NCBI GenBank assembly: GCA_003833135.1
Contig: QZLH01001906.1
Location: forward strand, 1-12,183
Source: Oehlia diaphana
Lineage: Eukaryota > Glomeromycota > Glomeromycetes > Glomerales > Glomeraceae
Length of the DNA stretch: 12,183 nt
Direction of reading: 5' to 3'
The position numbers were made by a program, and so were the translations under genes. This document shows positions 1-9,163 of this stretch, one piece after another (positions within the stretch are counted from its first letter, which is position 1; every line of letters begins with the position of its first letter). The notes beneath the pieces were generated by a model. The model was given only the letters and a program-made list of their open reading frames with translations. It was not told where the DNA came from and did not search any database.

Positions 1-691
1 AAAAATTATGTTGTTGCCTTGTCATTTTTAAGGAAATTAATGAAAATATGAGACGCGATGTGATATTTAAAACCAAAAGTACGATTTAAAAGTAAAATAT
101 GATTAATGTATTTAATGTGTATTACAAGATTTTATTGGTAAGGTCATATGACTAATGACCAATACATTATAATCATTGGTCATATTGGTCATATGATTAG
201 AGGTCATATTGATATGACCAAATGCTATTTGACCACCGGTCATTTGTACATATGACCACGGTCATATAAAAATTTTTATACGACCTGGTTATTATCCATC
301 ACTGCTATTACAAGGGGGTACTGTATGCAACGCTATATAGGGATGGTAAAGTCCTAGGTCCTAGACCTAAAGACTTGGTCCTAGGATCAGTGATGGATAA
401 TGACCAGGTCATATAGAAATTTTTATATGACTGCGGTCATATGTACAAATGACCGATGGTCAAATGGCATTTGGTCATATCAATATGACCTCTAATCATA
501 TGACCAATATGACCAATGATTATAATGTATTAGTCATTAGTCATATGACCTTACCAATAAAATCTTGTAATACACATTAAATACATTAATCGTATTTTAC
601 TTTTAAATCGTACTTTTGGTTTTAAATATCACATCGCGTCTCATATTTTCATTAATTTCCTTAAAAATGACAAGGCAACAACATAATTTTT
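1..691. repeat. giant near-perfect palindrome (foldback / long-TIR non-autonomous element)
   Basis: Bases 1-304 are the reverse complement of 388-691 (paired coordinates sum to 692), leaving an 83-bp unpaired centre at 305-387. I count nine mismatches between the arms and all are transitions; I see no gap. The inner arms are built from iterated palindromic GGTCATATGACC-like words. The centre carries a smaller imperfect inverted repeat around GTCCTAGGTC (351-385). There is no coding potential. This is the shape of a MITE or foldback transposon with very long terminal inverted repeats. The left end coincides with the window edge, so true length and target-site duplication cannot be judged. It sits immediately 5' of the hAT remnant and may have inserted into that gene's first exon. 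Confidence 0.9.
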
Positions 692-767
692 GACCTTTTT
701 TTGTATTAATAAAAAATCCCAATAATTCCTCAAATGCTTTAGCCATATATAATTATTGTATAATTAA

Positions 768-1306
768 GCACGTGGTATAGGAGTGGCTCAAACTAAACCT
801 GAATGTTTTACTATAAATCGAGCATGCCTTTACCGTAACCACTTAGCAAAATGTCCAAATTTTTGTGAATATGTAGATAATGAAGAAGTACAAAAGATTT
901 TAGCTTTATCAGTACCAAAAGATAAAAAAAAACGTAAAAAATCAAGTGATGATGATAGCGATGATATATAAAACTTTATTTATATGCTTGATTTTATATA
1001 TTCTTGTTGATTAATTAATTTAATATTATAGAAGAAAATAATATTTCTAAACGGCGAAGACTTTTAACAGCTTCTTTATCAATAACACAATTCTTTTCTT
1101 TTTCAAATCAATCATCAATAACCAATTTTTACCATCGATCATTATCAACAAATGATTATTCATTATTTGAGATAATGTTACTTTGTCTAATTGTATCAAA
1201 TGGCTTACCTTTTACATTTGTTGAAAATAAAGAAACTATTGCCATTTTTCAATTTCTTGCGCCTGGAGTTATATTACCAAAATGAAAAGCTATAAGTGGA
1301 AAGGTT
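768..1306 (+). pseudogene. hAT-family transposase, N-terminal half (BED-finger part), broken
   Basis: Open from 768, after a TAA at 765. Exon 1 reads through a partial BED-type zinc finger (NHLAKC at roughly 30 codons in) into a Lys-rich then Asp/Ser-rich stretch ending near 966. The frame resumes after a TATAG acceptor at 1027-1031 with a KRRRL basic patch and residues typical of the N-terminal part of fungal hAT proteins (SITQFF, then SNGLPFTFVEN). It hits TGA at 1283-1285, followed by more in-frame sequence to about 1306. No clean GT donor is visible for the presumed intron (about 966-1031), so it may be mutated. The first Cys pair of the BED finger is missing, perhaps lost to the palindromic element upstream. 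The gene resumes at 2928. Family call rests on recognition; the join is inference. Confidence 0.7.
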
Positions 1307-1525
1307 GACTAGAACTCTGAACGGATCAGATCAGATCAGGTTATCTGGTTAACTCAAACTGAAATTTTTTTTCAGATCAGGTTGGATCGGGTAAACCGTT
1401 CTGACCCAACCTGACCCATTTAACCTGAAAGTATTCAGGTCACTTCAGATAACTCAGATTACCCGAAATTTTATTATTAAATATTATAAAAAATGTTTTG
1501 TAACATTTTTTACTTTTTATTTTTA

Positions 1526-1862
1526 TATATAAAATGCTAAAACTATTTGTTTCAGCATTTTTCCTTTTGATTTTACATGTAAAAACGCTGAAACTGATAG
1601 TTTCAGCATTTTTTTGATTTTATATGTAAAAACGTTAGAATTATTAATTCTGGCATTTTTCTTTTTGATTTTACATGTAAAAATGCTGAAACTGATAGTT
1701 TCAGCATTTTTTTTCGATTTTACATGTAAAAACACAAATTATTAGTTCTGGCATTTTTCTTTTTGATTTTATATGTAAAAATACTGAAACTGATAGTTTC
1801 AGCATTTTTTTTTCGATTTTAAATGTAAAAATGCTGGAATCATTAGTTCTGGCATTTTTCTT
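1526..1862. repeat. array of seven small hairpins, first array
   Basis: About seven units of roughly 50 bp. Each has a 10-15 bp inverted repeat around TGAT, ATTA or similar (type A: GCTGAAACTGATAGTTTCAGC; type B: GCCAGAATCATTAGTTCTGGC), joined by T-rich linkers around the palindrome TTTACATGTAAA. Types A and B roughly alternate, giving a higher-order unit near 98 bp. Any minus-strand reading frame here merely translates the repeat. Confidence 0.9.
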
Positions 1863-2549
1863 TTTGATTTTTACACGTTGTCATCGCCATCTGCCACCTG
1901 ACGACATCAAGTATGTAAAATTAATCTAAAATGATATGTTGTTGCTTGGTTTAGATTTGTTGTTAAGAACGAAGTGCGAGAGTTTCCTTTCATTATTAAA
2001 TCTCTCCAAACTTCATCATCCGCTTCTTTTATTTATTGCACTCTTTGGATTCTTCAACCTGTTCATCAATATAGGTAATGTACATTCAGACTAATAGAAC
2101 TATTATGTTCAGGCCTTTCACATATACCTTTTGTTAGTAATTAATTGACTACGCACTTTTACTCATAAGAAAAGGCTAAAGAATCGAGTCAAAATAACTA
2201 AAAGGGTTAAAATATTCAAAATATCAATTTTTATTCATTTCAGTTCCTTATCTGGTTGCTTGACTATCAAGTCGGAAATGGGTCCTTTTTATAAAATTTA
2301 AAATGGCAATTGATGAAAAAGAACTACGTAATATGAAACATTACGTATATCCAGTTTATACTCTTATGATAGGAGTCTCATTATTTGTCTAATGATCATC
2401 CTATTCTAATTTGTAAGTTCTAAATTTAATTGATCAACATTCTAAATTCTAAAATTCTCTTAACTGATGATCTGCGTTACTGTTGTCACTTATTCTAATT
2501 TACTGCGCCTCTATTATTAACTAATTAACCGATTTCTGTATACTACAAC

Positions 2550-2772
2550 GTAAAAATGCTAAAACTGATAGTTTTGGCATTTTTTATGTAAAAGCACCAG
2601 AATTATTAGTTTCAGCATTTTTTTTTATTTTACATGTAAAAATGCCGAAACTGATAGTTTTGGCATTTTTTTGTTGATTTTACATGTAAAAATGCCAGAA
2701 TCATTAGTTCTGGCATTTTTCTTTTTGATTTTACATGTAAAAATGCAGAAATCATTATAAGTTTCAGCGTTA
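2550..2772. repeat. array of five small hairpins, second array
   Basis: Same hairpin family as 1526-1862, in the same orientation: AAAATGC..GCATTTTT stems with ACTGATAGTT or ATCATTAGTT loops, linked by TTTACATGTAAA. Five units are visible and the last is degenerate. The arrays are about 690 bp apart and lie inside the same insertion, so they look like an intrinsic part of that element. Confidence 0.85.
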
Positions 2773-2927
2773 TTTAATTTATTTGACCCAGATATATGTC
2801 AGGTCAACGGGTTGGATCAGATACCGACCAGCACTGACCCGATCTGTGTCAGGTCATGAATTTAATAACCTGACCTGAATATTTTGGGTCAACCCGTCAG
2901 GTCACCCGATCTGTCAGGTCAGGTTCC

Positions 2928-3730
2928 AAAATATTACAAGAAAATATAATTAAAATTGCTAAAAGTGATCAGGATGGTGTAACTGCTACATTTGATGGTT
3001 AGGACAAATGTGAAACAGGAGCACATATGGGGAGTAGTATTTTTAACTATATCAGGTCAACCATTAATTTGGGGTGTATATAATATAAGTGCTGAAAGAT
3101 CTAAAACAGAAGATGTTATTAGACATATCAAAAAATTAATGGCTGATGCTAATGAAGGGTATATCAATATTAAGGCTTTTATTTCAGATTTAGCAGGAGA
3201 ATATGCTGCTGCTCAGTAAATTATATATTTATTATAATATTTATTCTTTTAAATTTAATTAATATTTACATATTATTTTAATATTAGGCGTCAATTATGA
3301 AGAAAATATCTATCTAAAATCTTTTTACCATGTATAGCTCATCAGATGAATTTAATTTTTGGGAAAATATTCAAGGAATCTGAGTTACATCAAAGAATTT
3401 CTAAAGAGGTGATACAAATTGTTAGTTTTTTTTATAATTTAACATTTTTTACTGGAAACCTTAGAGATAAACAGAAACATATATATCAAAAAACAGTTGC
3501 ATTAATCACACCTGGAGATACCAGATGGAACTCATATTATTTTTGCTTTCATTCTATTTTAAAATCAAAGTCCGCGCTTAAGGTATATTTCAAATAATAA
3601 TTTTTTTTTTTAAATAAAAAAGAATATTTAAATTAATTACTTTTCATAATTTCATAGTTTCTTTCAGCAAAATTCAATGATAACTAAACAAATATAACAA
3701 GAAATAATGGTATTAGTGGGATACCACTAT
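2928..3730 (+). pseudogene. hAT-family transposase, catalytic-core portion, broken
   Basis: From 2928 the frame reads to the hAT hallmark FDGW at 2991-3003, but an extra base turns the Trp codon into TAG in that frame. Translation continues one frame over to 3215 (SAERSKTEDVIRHIKK, then SDLAGEYAAA). A 72-bp intron (3216-3287, GT..AG) joins this to 3288-3582. That exon has an in-frame TGA at 3298-3300, then the diagnostic PC-x-AHQ-x-NL motif (about 3330-3353) and GDTRWNSYY (3514-3540). A second donor lies at 3583. A possible third exon starts after an AG at 3657 or 3667 and soon meets a TAA and the palindrome at 3719. The C-terminal dimerisation domain is absent. This is probably the continuation of the fragment ending at 1306. 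The end coordinate is uncertain. Confidence 0.8.
3216..3287 (+). other. spliceosomal intron in the hAT remnant
   Basis: GTAAAT donor at 3216, AT-rich body, ATATTAG acceptor ending at 3287. Splicing joins EYAAA to a frame leading into the PC-x-AHQ-x-NL hallmark, which supports the call. It is a short intron of fungal size. Confidence 0.75.
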
Positions 3731-3756
3731 GAAATATATATTTCATAGTGGTACCC
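3719..3756. repeat. 38-bp palindrome
   Basis: Arms 3722-3737 and 3738-3753 are perfectly complementary with no loop (CCACTATGAAATAT and its complement), extended by GG/CC after one mismatch. It lies at the junction between the truncated hAT gene and the 19-bp repeat array. Its TACCAC edge is the same word that starts the array units. Confidence 0.85.
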
Positions 3757-3775
3757 TACTTGCCCTAGATTATAT

Positions 3776-4106
3776 TACCACCATATAATCTGGGTACCAC
3801 CATATGATCTGATTATCACCATATAATCTGGGTACCACCATATGATCTGATTATCACCATATAATCTGGGTACCACCATATGATCTGATTATCACCATAT
3901 AATCTGGATATTATAATCTAATTACACCATATAATCTAAATAATGTGATCTAATTACCACCATTTAATCTATACATCGGATATCTATTTTATGCTCTAGC
4001 TATCTTTTTAAGCCTTTTCTATTAATATCTAATTACCACTACATATAATCTAACTACCACTGACAAGTTATCTGACTACCACCACATATGATCTAACTAT
4101 CACTTT
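3776..4106. repeat. 19-bp tandem repeat array, decaying rightward
   Basis: Seven contiguous 19-bp units at 3776-3908 follow TAYCACCATATRATCTGRK. Two variants alternate, giving a 38-bp higher-order period. From 3909 to about 4106 the motif persists in degenerate, irregularly spaced form (TAATCTAATTACCAC-like). No gene is present. A related stretch recurs in the upstream region of the tyrosine recombinase (10523-10558). Confidence 0.9.
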
Positions 4107-4740
4107 TTTCTTGCCGTTTCTAAACTATTTGCAAGCTGAATCCTACCTTGAAGGAATTAGCCTTTTGCGCCAGTTTGGAATCTAGTTTCTATGTTGAGAG
4201 TGCGGATAGTCTGTACCTGTTTGGATGCTGGATTCTATATTAAAGTACTTACCTTTTGCGCCTATTTGGTTACCCGCTAAAATGCTGAAATATGGTAAAA
4301 AAATATTGCGTCAGGTGGCGCAATAGATCTGTGATTAATTTCGGCCAACACTATACCTTAATTTTGGCCGATCTTTAGAGCACATGATTTGAGGATCCTG
4401 CTTGGCGCCATGATAGTGACCTGATAGTGACCTGATAGTTACCTGGTAGCTACCATGGAACTGGTAAGTAACTGTCATGGAACTAGTAGTTTGCCAGCTT
4501 GGATGCCGTCTTCTTATGCTCTAAGATCTGGCCGAAATTGTGGAATAATGCTGGCCAGTACTGTGCCTTACTGCGCCAGTCACGTAATACTGTTCCGATG
4601 CCAGAACACCCTCCATCATATAACATATTGGTTAGTTTTGGCTGGCACTATGATGAAGATAAATCTGGCCGATTTTTGGTCACTCCATTTTAGGATGATC
4701 TCTTTGGGATCCACCATAGTAGCGTCATAGAAGTGGTAAT
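4107..4740. other. non-coding block, less AT-rich, short repeats
   Basis: I see no supportable gene. Reading frames here are short, mutually overlapping and without recognisable motifs. The block contains a direct repeat CCTTTTGCGCC at 4161-4171 and 4252-4262, with flanking TTTGGAATCTAGTTTCTA-like copies. Several GGCCGA or GGCCAA words lie between about 4345 and 4672, and CATGGAACT appears twice (4454, 4476). It may be the upstream control or terminal region of the element to the right, or a remnant of another repeat. Confidence 0.4.
4411..4454. repeat. 11-bp tandem repeat, four units
   Basis: Units TGATAGTGACC (4411-4421, 4422-4432), TGATAGTTACC (4433-4443) and TGGTAGCTACC (4444-4454) run head to tail without gaps. 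Confidence 0.85.
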
Positions 4741-4821
4741 GTATTAGTATAGTTCTATTAGTTCACCCTATTTCACATCCAAAGTTGGAGATGCGATATG
4801 TATTATTGTGGCTGGCCCATC

Positions 4822-5301
4822 TATACCATACCCGAGTACATATACCACATATGTCCAGATATATACCATTGAGATGAAGTCTTTATGCCACATCCGGATA
4901 CATACTAGTGATAGGGTATCCTCCCAAACACATACTAGTGTTAGGGTAGTCTTCTTCCAATATTTATATAATAGATTACAAAGAAGACTACCCTAAATAC
5001 CACCTACTGAGAATCAATTTATCTGCGATTCTCTTGCCATCCTGCTATACGTCTATTTTTCATTTTCCGCTTATGAAGCCTATCATACACGAATACATAC
5101 CATCAAGATGGGGGCTTCTGCCAATATTTCCGAAAAAGCCTTCATATCATACCTGACTACATATCTAAGAAAAGTATAGGTTGTATAGCCTTTATATCAT
5201 ACCCGACTACATACTAGGAAAAGTGTAGCCTTCTGCCAATATTTTGCGCACTTGCCTACCCTAGCTGTCATATCATATCCGGCTACATATCTAGGAAGGA
5301 T
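4822..5301. repeat. iterated TCATACCCGACTACATA motifs (iteron-like)
   Basis: Seven degenerate copies lie at about 4823, 4888, 4929, 5081, 5143, 5193 and 5269, all in the same orientation. The consensus is roughly ATCATACCCGACTACATATC followed by TAGGAA. The last three are best conserved and are spaced about 50-76 bp. Several are followed by a CTTCTGCCAATATT or CTTCTTCCAATATT word. The cluster lies just upstream of the primase-helicase gene and is interspersed with the two palindromes. It could be binding sites for the origin-binding-type helicase or for the recombinase. I see no gene here. Confidence 0.6.
4941..4996. repeat. stem-spacer-stem palindrome, copy A
   Basis: Perfect 16-bp arms TTAGGGTAGTCTTCTT (4941-4956) and its complement (4981-4996) flank a 24-bp AT-rich spacer containing TATTTATATAAT. 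It is the same family as copies at 5298-5349 and 9177-9226. Confidence 0.9.
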
Positions 5302-5349
5302 AAGTCTTCTTCCAATATTTTATATAATGATTACGAAGAAGACTTATCC
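5298..5349. repeat. stem-spacer-stem palindrome, copy B
   Basis: Perfect 15-bp arms GGATAAGTCTTCTTC (5298-5312) and complement (5335-5349) around a 22-bp spacer with TATTTTATATAAT. It lies 141 bp before the start codon of the primase-helicase gene. Confidence 0.92.
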
Positions 5350-5440
5350 ATTTGATGTATATCCTATTGCCCTTCTTTTTCGATTCGTTTAATAAGTTTG
5401 CTATCGTTTCTTTTTACATCTACTGAAAAAAAAATAAATT

Positions 5441-5490
5441 AAACATTTTCAAATTTTATAAAGTAATATAAACATTTTCAAACTAACATT
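5441..5490 (+). promoter_or_regulatory. putative promoter/leader of primase-helicase gene
   Basis: AAACATTTTCAAA occurs twice (5441-5453 and 5470-5482, 29 bp apart), flanking a TATA-like TTTATAAAGTAATATA. The ATG follows at 5491 with A at -3. Placement makes a promoter role likely, but no factor site is recognised. Confidence 0.4.
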
Positions 5491-8400
5491 ATGCATACAC
5501 CAACTAATTTCGACCAAACTGATTGCTCCGGAACTGCTCCAGCCCTCCGCTATAACGGTGCCGATGAATATTTAAGTGACTCAAGCAGTTGTACTGATAA
5601 TAGATCTGACTTAGGGTCAGATGATTATAATGACTATGAGTCTAATTATGAGTCAGATAATGAAGAAGCTCCCTGCGCTTCAACCAGTACTATCAAGACT
5701 CCATTGGTTCAACCATCAAATGTAAAAGAGCGAAAGATTAATGTGGCATATACTTTAAGGCAAGAAAAGTTTAATAACGACTTCACTCCCAAGAACTTGC
5801 TAAATACCATTCGAGAAATTTTTCTATCACCACCTAGAGATATGTCAGATGAAAAGAGGTCATTGGAATATCTCCCAATCTATTCATTTCTCTTTCCGAA
5901 TGAAAAAGGGTCTAGCTTATATAATGCTTATGACCGGGATGAAATGAGAGATAAATTGGTTATAAAAATTGATCAAGACGATCGAACCCCAAAGTTTTCT
6001 GTTGCAGATGACATTTCTGAAGTATATAGTCTACCCGGGATTCACGAATGTATTAATAGTCAAAAGCCTTTAAGAGCTGTGATTGATATCGATGCATCGA
6101 AAGAAGATATGGAAATAGCTAATGTTAAGGGGCAAGAAGTATTCATTCGAATCTGTTGCTCTTTCATAAGAGCTTTGTACTGAATTCTTGACTGTAGTTG
6201 GGAAGATATTCTTAAAGGGTTAATAGTTACTACATCAACGGATCCTAGCAAATGTAGTTATCATATTTTATATGCACTGGCTCTCCTTATCGATCATTAT
6301 GAACTCAAAGCATTTACTAAATTAGTATATACCATAACCAGTGAAAAATTTGGCAAGTTCATTGATCGGGAATTGCCTGGTCACAACTTCAACCTTCGCC
6401 TAATTGGTTTGACAAAAAAAGGTCGTGTGAAGCGCATCCTTAAGTTTTCACTAGATAATGGTTGGAATAAACTTGATCATACTAGGGTTCAACCACCTCC
6501 TAGTTTGGGACTTGAAGTAAGACCTAGAATGCTTAGCATAGAAAAAAATAACAATCCGCTAAGAATATCCGTGGGTCAGGATATATTACAAAAATACGCA
6601 GAACTAGTTTTACAAAAACATTCTAGCTATCTTAGGGATTGGACTATCGAAGAAAAAGGCTCAGAAAACTTCGTATATTTTAACCGGAAAGCTCCACTAA
6701 GATGTCCACTCTGCAAACGTATATATGACAAGGATCAGTGATGGTTCGGCTATATATGCGCTAGCAGTGGAAGGTTCATCATAAAATGTTTCCGGCAGAA
6801 TAGTGATGAGCGTGGGGAAGTTTTTGAATGCGACCATCTATTGCAGAAAAAATTCAGCAAGAAAATAAAAATTCACCGCAAGTCTCTCACAAGGTAAGAG
6901 GCCCTGGCTTTCCTAAAGCCTTCGTAAAAATGCCACCCTGGGTTAAATATAATGAAACCCTTACAGCAACAGAAACATATGAGGAGAAATATGTAAGACC
7001 ATTACCCAATGAAGGCGATATCTATGTAAGTTCGCCTTGGGAGACAGGAAAAACATATGTTCTAGAGCATCTTACTATATCCGATGACGTGAATTTGCTA
7101 GTATTATCCACGTGCCACTCTTACTCGAATGCTGTTACTACAAGACTCAATCTCAAATCATATTATGATATCGATGGTAATATAAATCTACCTGATCATA
7201 AGAGGGTAGTATGCCAGATAGAAAGTTTACATCAGATTACTAATAATTGTAAATGTAATAAAAAATGCAAATGTCTTCCAATCCAATATGACTTGTGGCT
7301 TGATGAAATAGTGTCTATAATTGCTCAAGCACAAAGTCATCTGGCGGGTCAATCAATAGAAAAGTTATATAAATTAATCCAAGAGGCTAGACGCATTATT
7401 GTAATAGATAATGACCTAACTGACCTCAACATTGAATGGATTAAGGCCCTTCGTAAGGACATACCTCTCTCTATTATCCACAATACTTATCAGCCTCAGA
7501 AAGGTAAGACATTCCGTCTAGCCCCTAATAAAGAAGCAGTATTAACCGAACTTTGGGACTAGGCCAAGAATACGTCTTCATTACCTTTTGAGAATAGAAC
7601 AAGTGCGTCACTTATTTGCCATCTTAGAAAAGATATGCAAGGAATTGTTCGCGCCCTTGAGACTGATTTTCCAGAATTACGGATCAAGGAATACCACGGC
7701 AAGTCTGATCCGGTGGAAAAGGCTCATGACTTCAGCAACGTAGAAGAATCATGGAAAGACGTAGACCTAGTTGCCTATACTAGCACTTTAAAAATAGGAG
7801 TATCCTGCACTAATCTTAAGTTTGAGTGAGCATTCTGTCTTTTTAATAGTTACATAGAAATAAATGCCAGAACGAATCAGATGTTATTCTGCATGCGGTG
7901 CATTAAAGATTATATATGCCATATTGAGCAGAGATCTTCTAATGTTCCAGTCACAGAAGAAGGGTTATTTCAATAGTTGTTGAATGCCAAACGCGAATGT
8001 CTCCCCGAGAACTTCAGAATAAAGGAGTATTTCCAGATATAGACTTTATCATCCGGAATAAGGATGTACTGACTGTTCGATTGTGGGTGGCTTATATGCT
8101 GGAAAAATTTCATTCTCGACGCTTATTTGGTTGGAGAATGGTCGATTTTCTCAGAGAGGTGGGTATGATAATCTCCATCATAGAACCCATTCCTAAGTCT
8201 GAAGAAAATGTTGTATCATTATCTCAAGCCGTGAAGGCGAATTCCTCTATCGTTAAAGCAGAGGAGATATCAGATGTATCCAATGCTACTATTGTCGATC
8301 GTGAGACTGCCGAATTTCTAGAGAACAAGTCAAGAAAAACTTTAGAAGAAATGTGATCTCTAGATCAGCATCATATTGTGGAATGTTATGAGATTTCGCC

Positions 8401-9109
8401 TGAATCATTGACCGAGAATTTCATCTCCAAGTATGGGAATTACAATCACATGAAATGGTTTAGGGCTTATAAGCAATTACAAGATGCTGGTACTAACAAT
8501 GAAATGGCCATTGAGGCTATATCCCGTAAAGATTATAGAGAAGATAGGCTCACAACTGCAACCTAGGCTGAGAAGCATCGAATTTGTCTGGAGTTGCTAA
8601 GAAATTGTACACCCGTTAAAGATATTGATGATAGGATACGTTATAAAACTAATGATGTTAAAACACGCATGGGATCCTCCGAGTCGATATCATATCTCCA
8701 GAATTTAGTCCCTAAAATGGCTCGAGTTTTTGATAATACAGATGCATCACGCAGTGCTAAAAAATTGGGATTAAAAACAGTTTGAGCAAAACTTGGTTTA
8801 TTAAATGCATCACTTTACGCAACTTATGGATTAAAATTTAAGGCTATAGATAAGAATCTCAAATATTACCATCTGGTTGGGTCATTTGATAGCAAAGATG
8901 CTCCTGAATTACCTTCATACCAAACAGGAAGGGAAATTTATTGGGAAAATGGGAAAGATACTCGATATGGGTATCATAGTAAACTCCCATCCGATGAATT
9001 ATTGATGGAAAATCTTTTGGAAAATAAGCAGACTAAAAATAGTTCCAGTTCTAATGTGAACAATATGTCAATTGCGAATGATATTCAAGACTTATTTGAT
9101 ATTGCGTAA
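5491..9109 (+). pseudogene. PrimPol-type primase fused to UL9-like origin-binding SF2 helicase, decayed
   Basis: About 1,207 codons allowing for two lost bases. Residues 1-65 are acidic and Ser/Asp-rich. The primase part shows AEP motif I D-I-D (residues 199-201, at 6085-6093), motif II S-Y-H (6256-6264) and a PrimPol-like motif III region (D at 6364, NFNLRL at 6385-6402). A zinc motif follows with Cys at 6703, 6787 and 6829; the expected His six residues after the first Cys is Tyr (6724). The helicase shows Walker A SPWETGKT (7035-7055), DEIV (7302-7313), DNDLTD (7407-7424), motif V YTSTLKIGVS and motif VI QMLFCMR, where Cys replaces the expected Arg (7890). Lesions: stops TGA 6181, TGA 6739, TAG 7560, TGA 7827, TAG 7974, TGA 8354, TAG 8564 and TGA 8783, plus single-base losses near 6834 and at 8003-8006. 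Terminal TAA at 9107. Its role would be primer synthesis and origin unwinding of the element. Confidence 0.85.
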
Positions 9110-9163
9110 GCAGATTTCATTATAAAACAATCTGGATATACTACTAGACTTCATAAAAATAGG

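Larger units (their letters stand above)
1307..2925. mobile_element. non-coding insertion splitting the hAT gene, with hairpin arrays
   Basis: This block separates two halves of one hAT reading frame. AGGTT occurs at 1302-1306 and again at 2921-2925, a possible 5-bp target duplication, although simple removal leaves the frame off by one base. The ends (about 1315-1470 and 2785-2925) are unlike the surrounding AT-rich DNA. They are full of CAGGTCA, GATCGGGT and TGACC words in opposing orientations, like subterminal binding repeats. Two arrays of small hairpins lie inside. The 660 bp between the arrays (1880-2547) has no convincing gene on either strand and no RNA gene that I recognise. It looks like a non-autonomous transposon of unknown superfamily. 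Confidence 0.55.

Noticed and set aside
1523..1735. 70-codon minus-strand frame
   Set aside because: It is a translation of the hairpin array; its protein is just the repeat unit.
1880..2547. Possible small RNA or exon between the two hairpin arrays
   Set aside because: No tRNA, rRNA or snRNA signature and no frame of useful length on either strand.
3776..3908. CRISPR array
   Set aside because: 19-bp units are directly contiguous with no unique spacers; the context is eukaryotic.
4455..4996. Three plus-strand frames of 62-91 codons (4455, 4499, 4808)
   Set aside because: They overlap each other in different frames, lie in repeat DNA, one ends inside palindrome A, and none shows a motif.
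6060..6251. Minus-strand frame of 63 codons, and a similar one at 9904-10092
   Set aside because: Antisense to the primase motif I region and to the adaptor-motif gene respectively.
8000..8010. Programmed ribosomal frameshift at the C-run in the helicase gene
   Set aside because: No proper slippery heptamer in the incoming frame, and other lesions on both sides make a programmed event pointless here.
6739..8785. Selenocysteine or a variant genetic code explaining the TGA/TAG codons
   Set aside because: Both TGA and TAG are affected, frameshifts coexist, catalytic residues are also lost, and TGG is still used widely for Trp. Decay is simpler.
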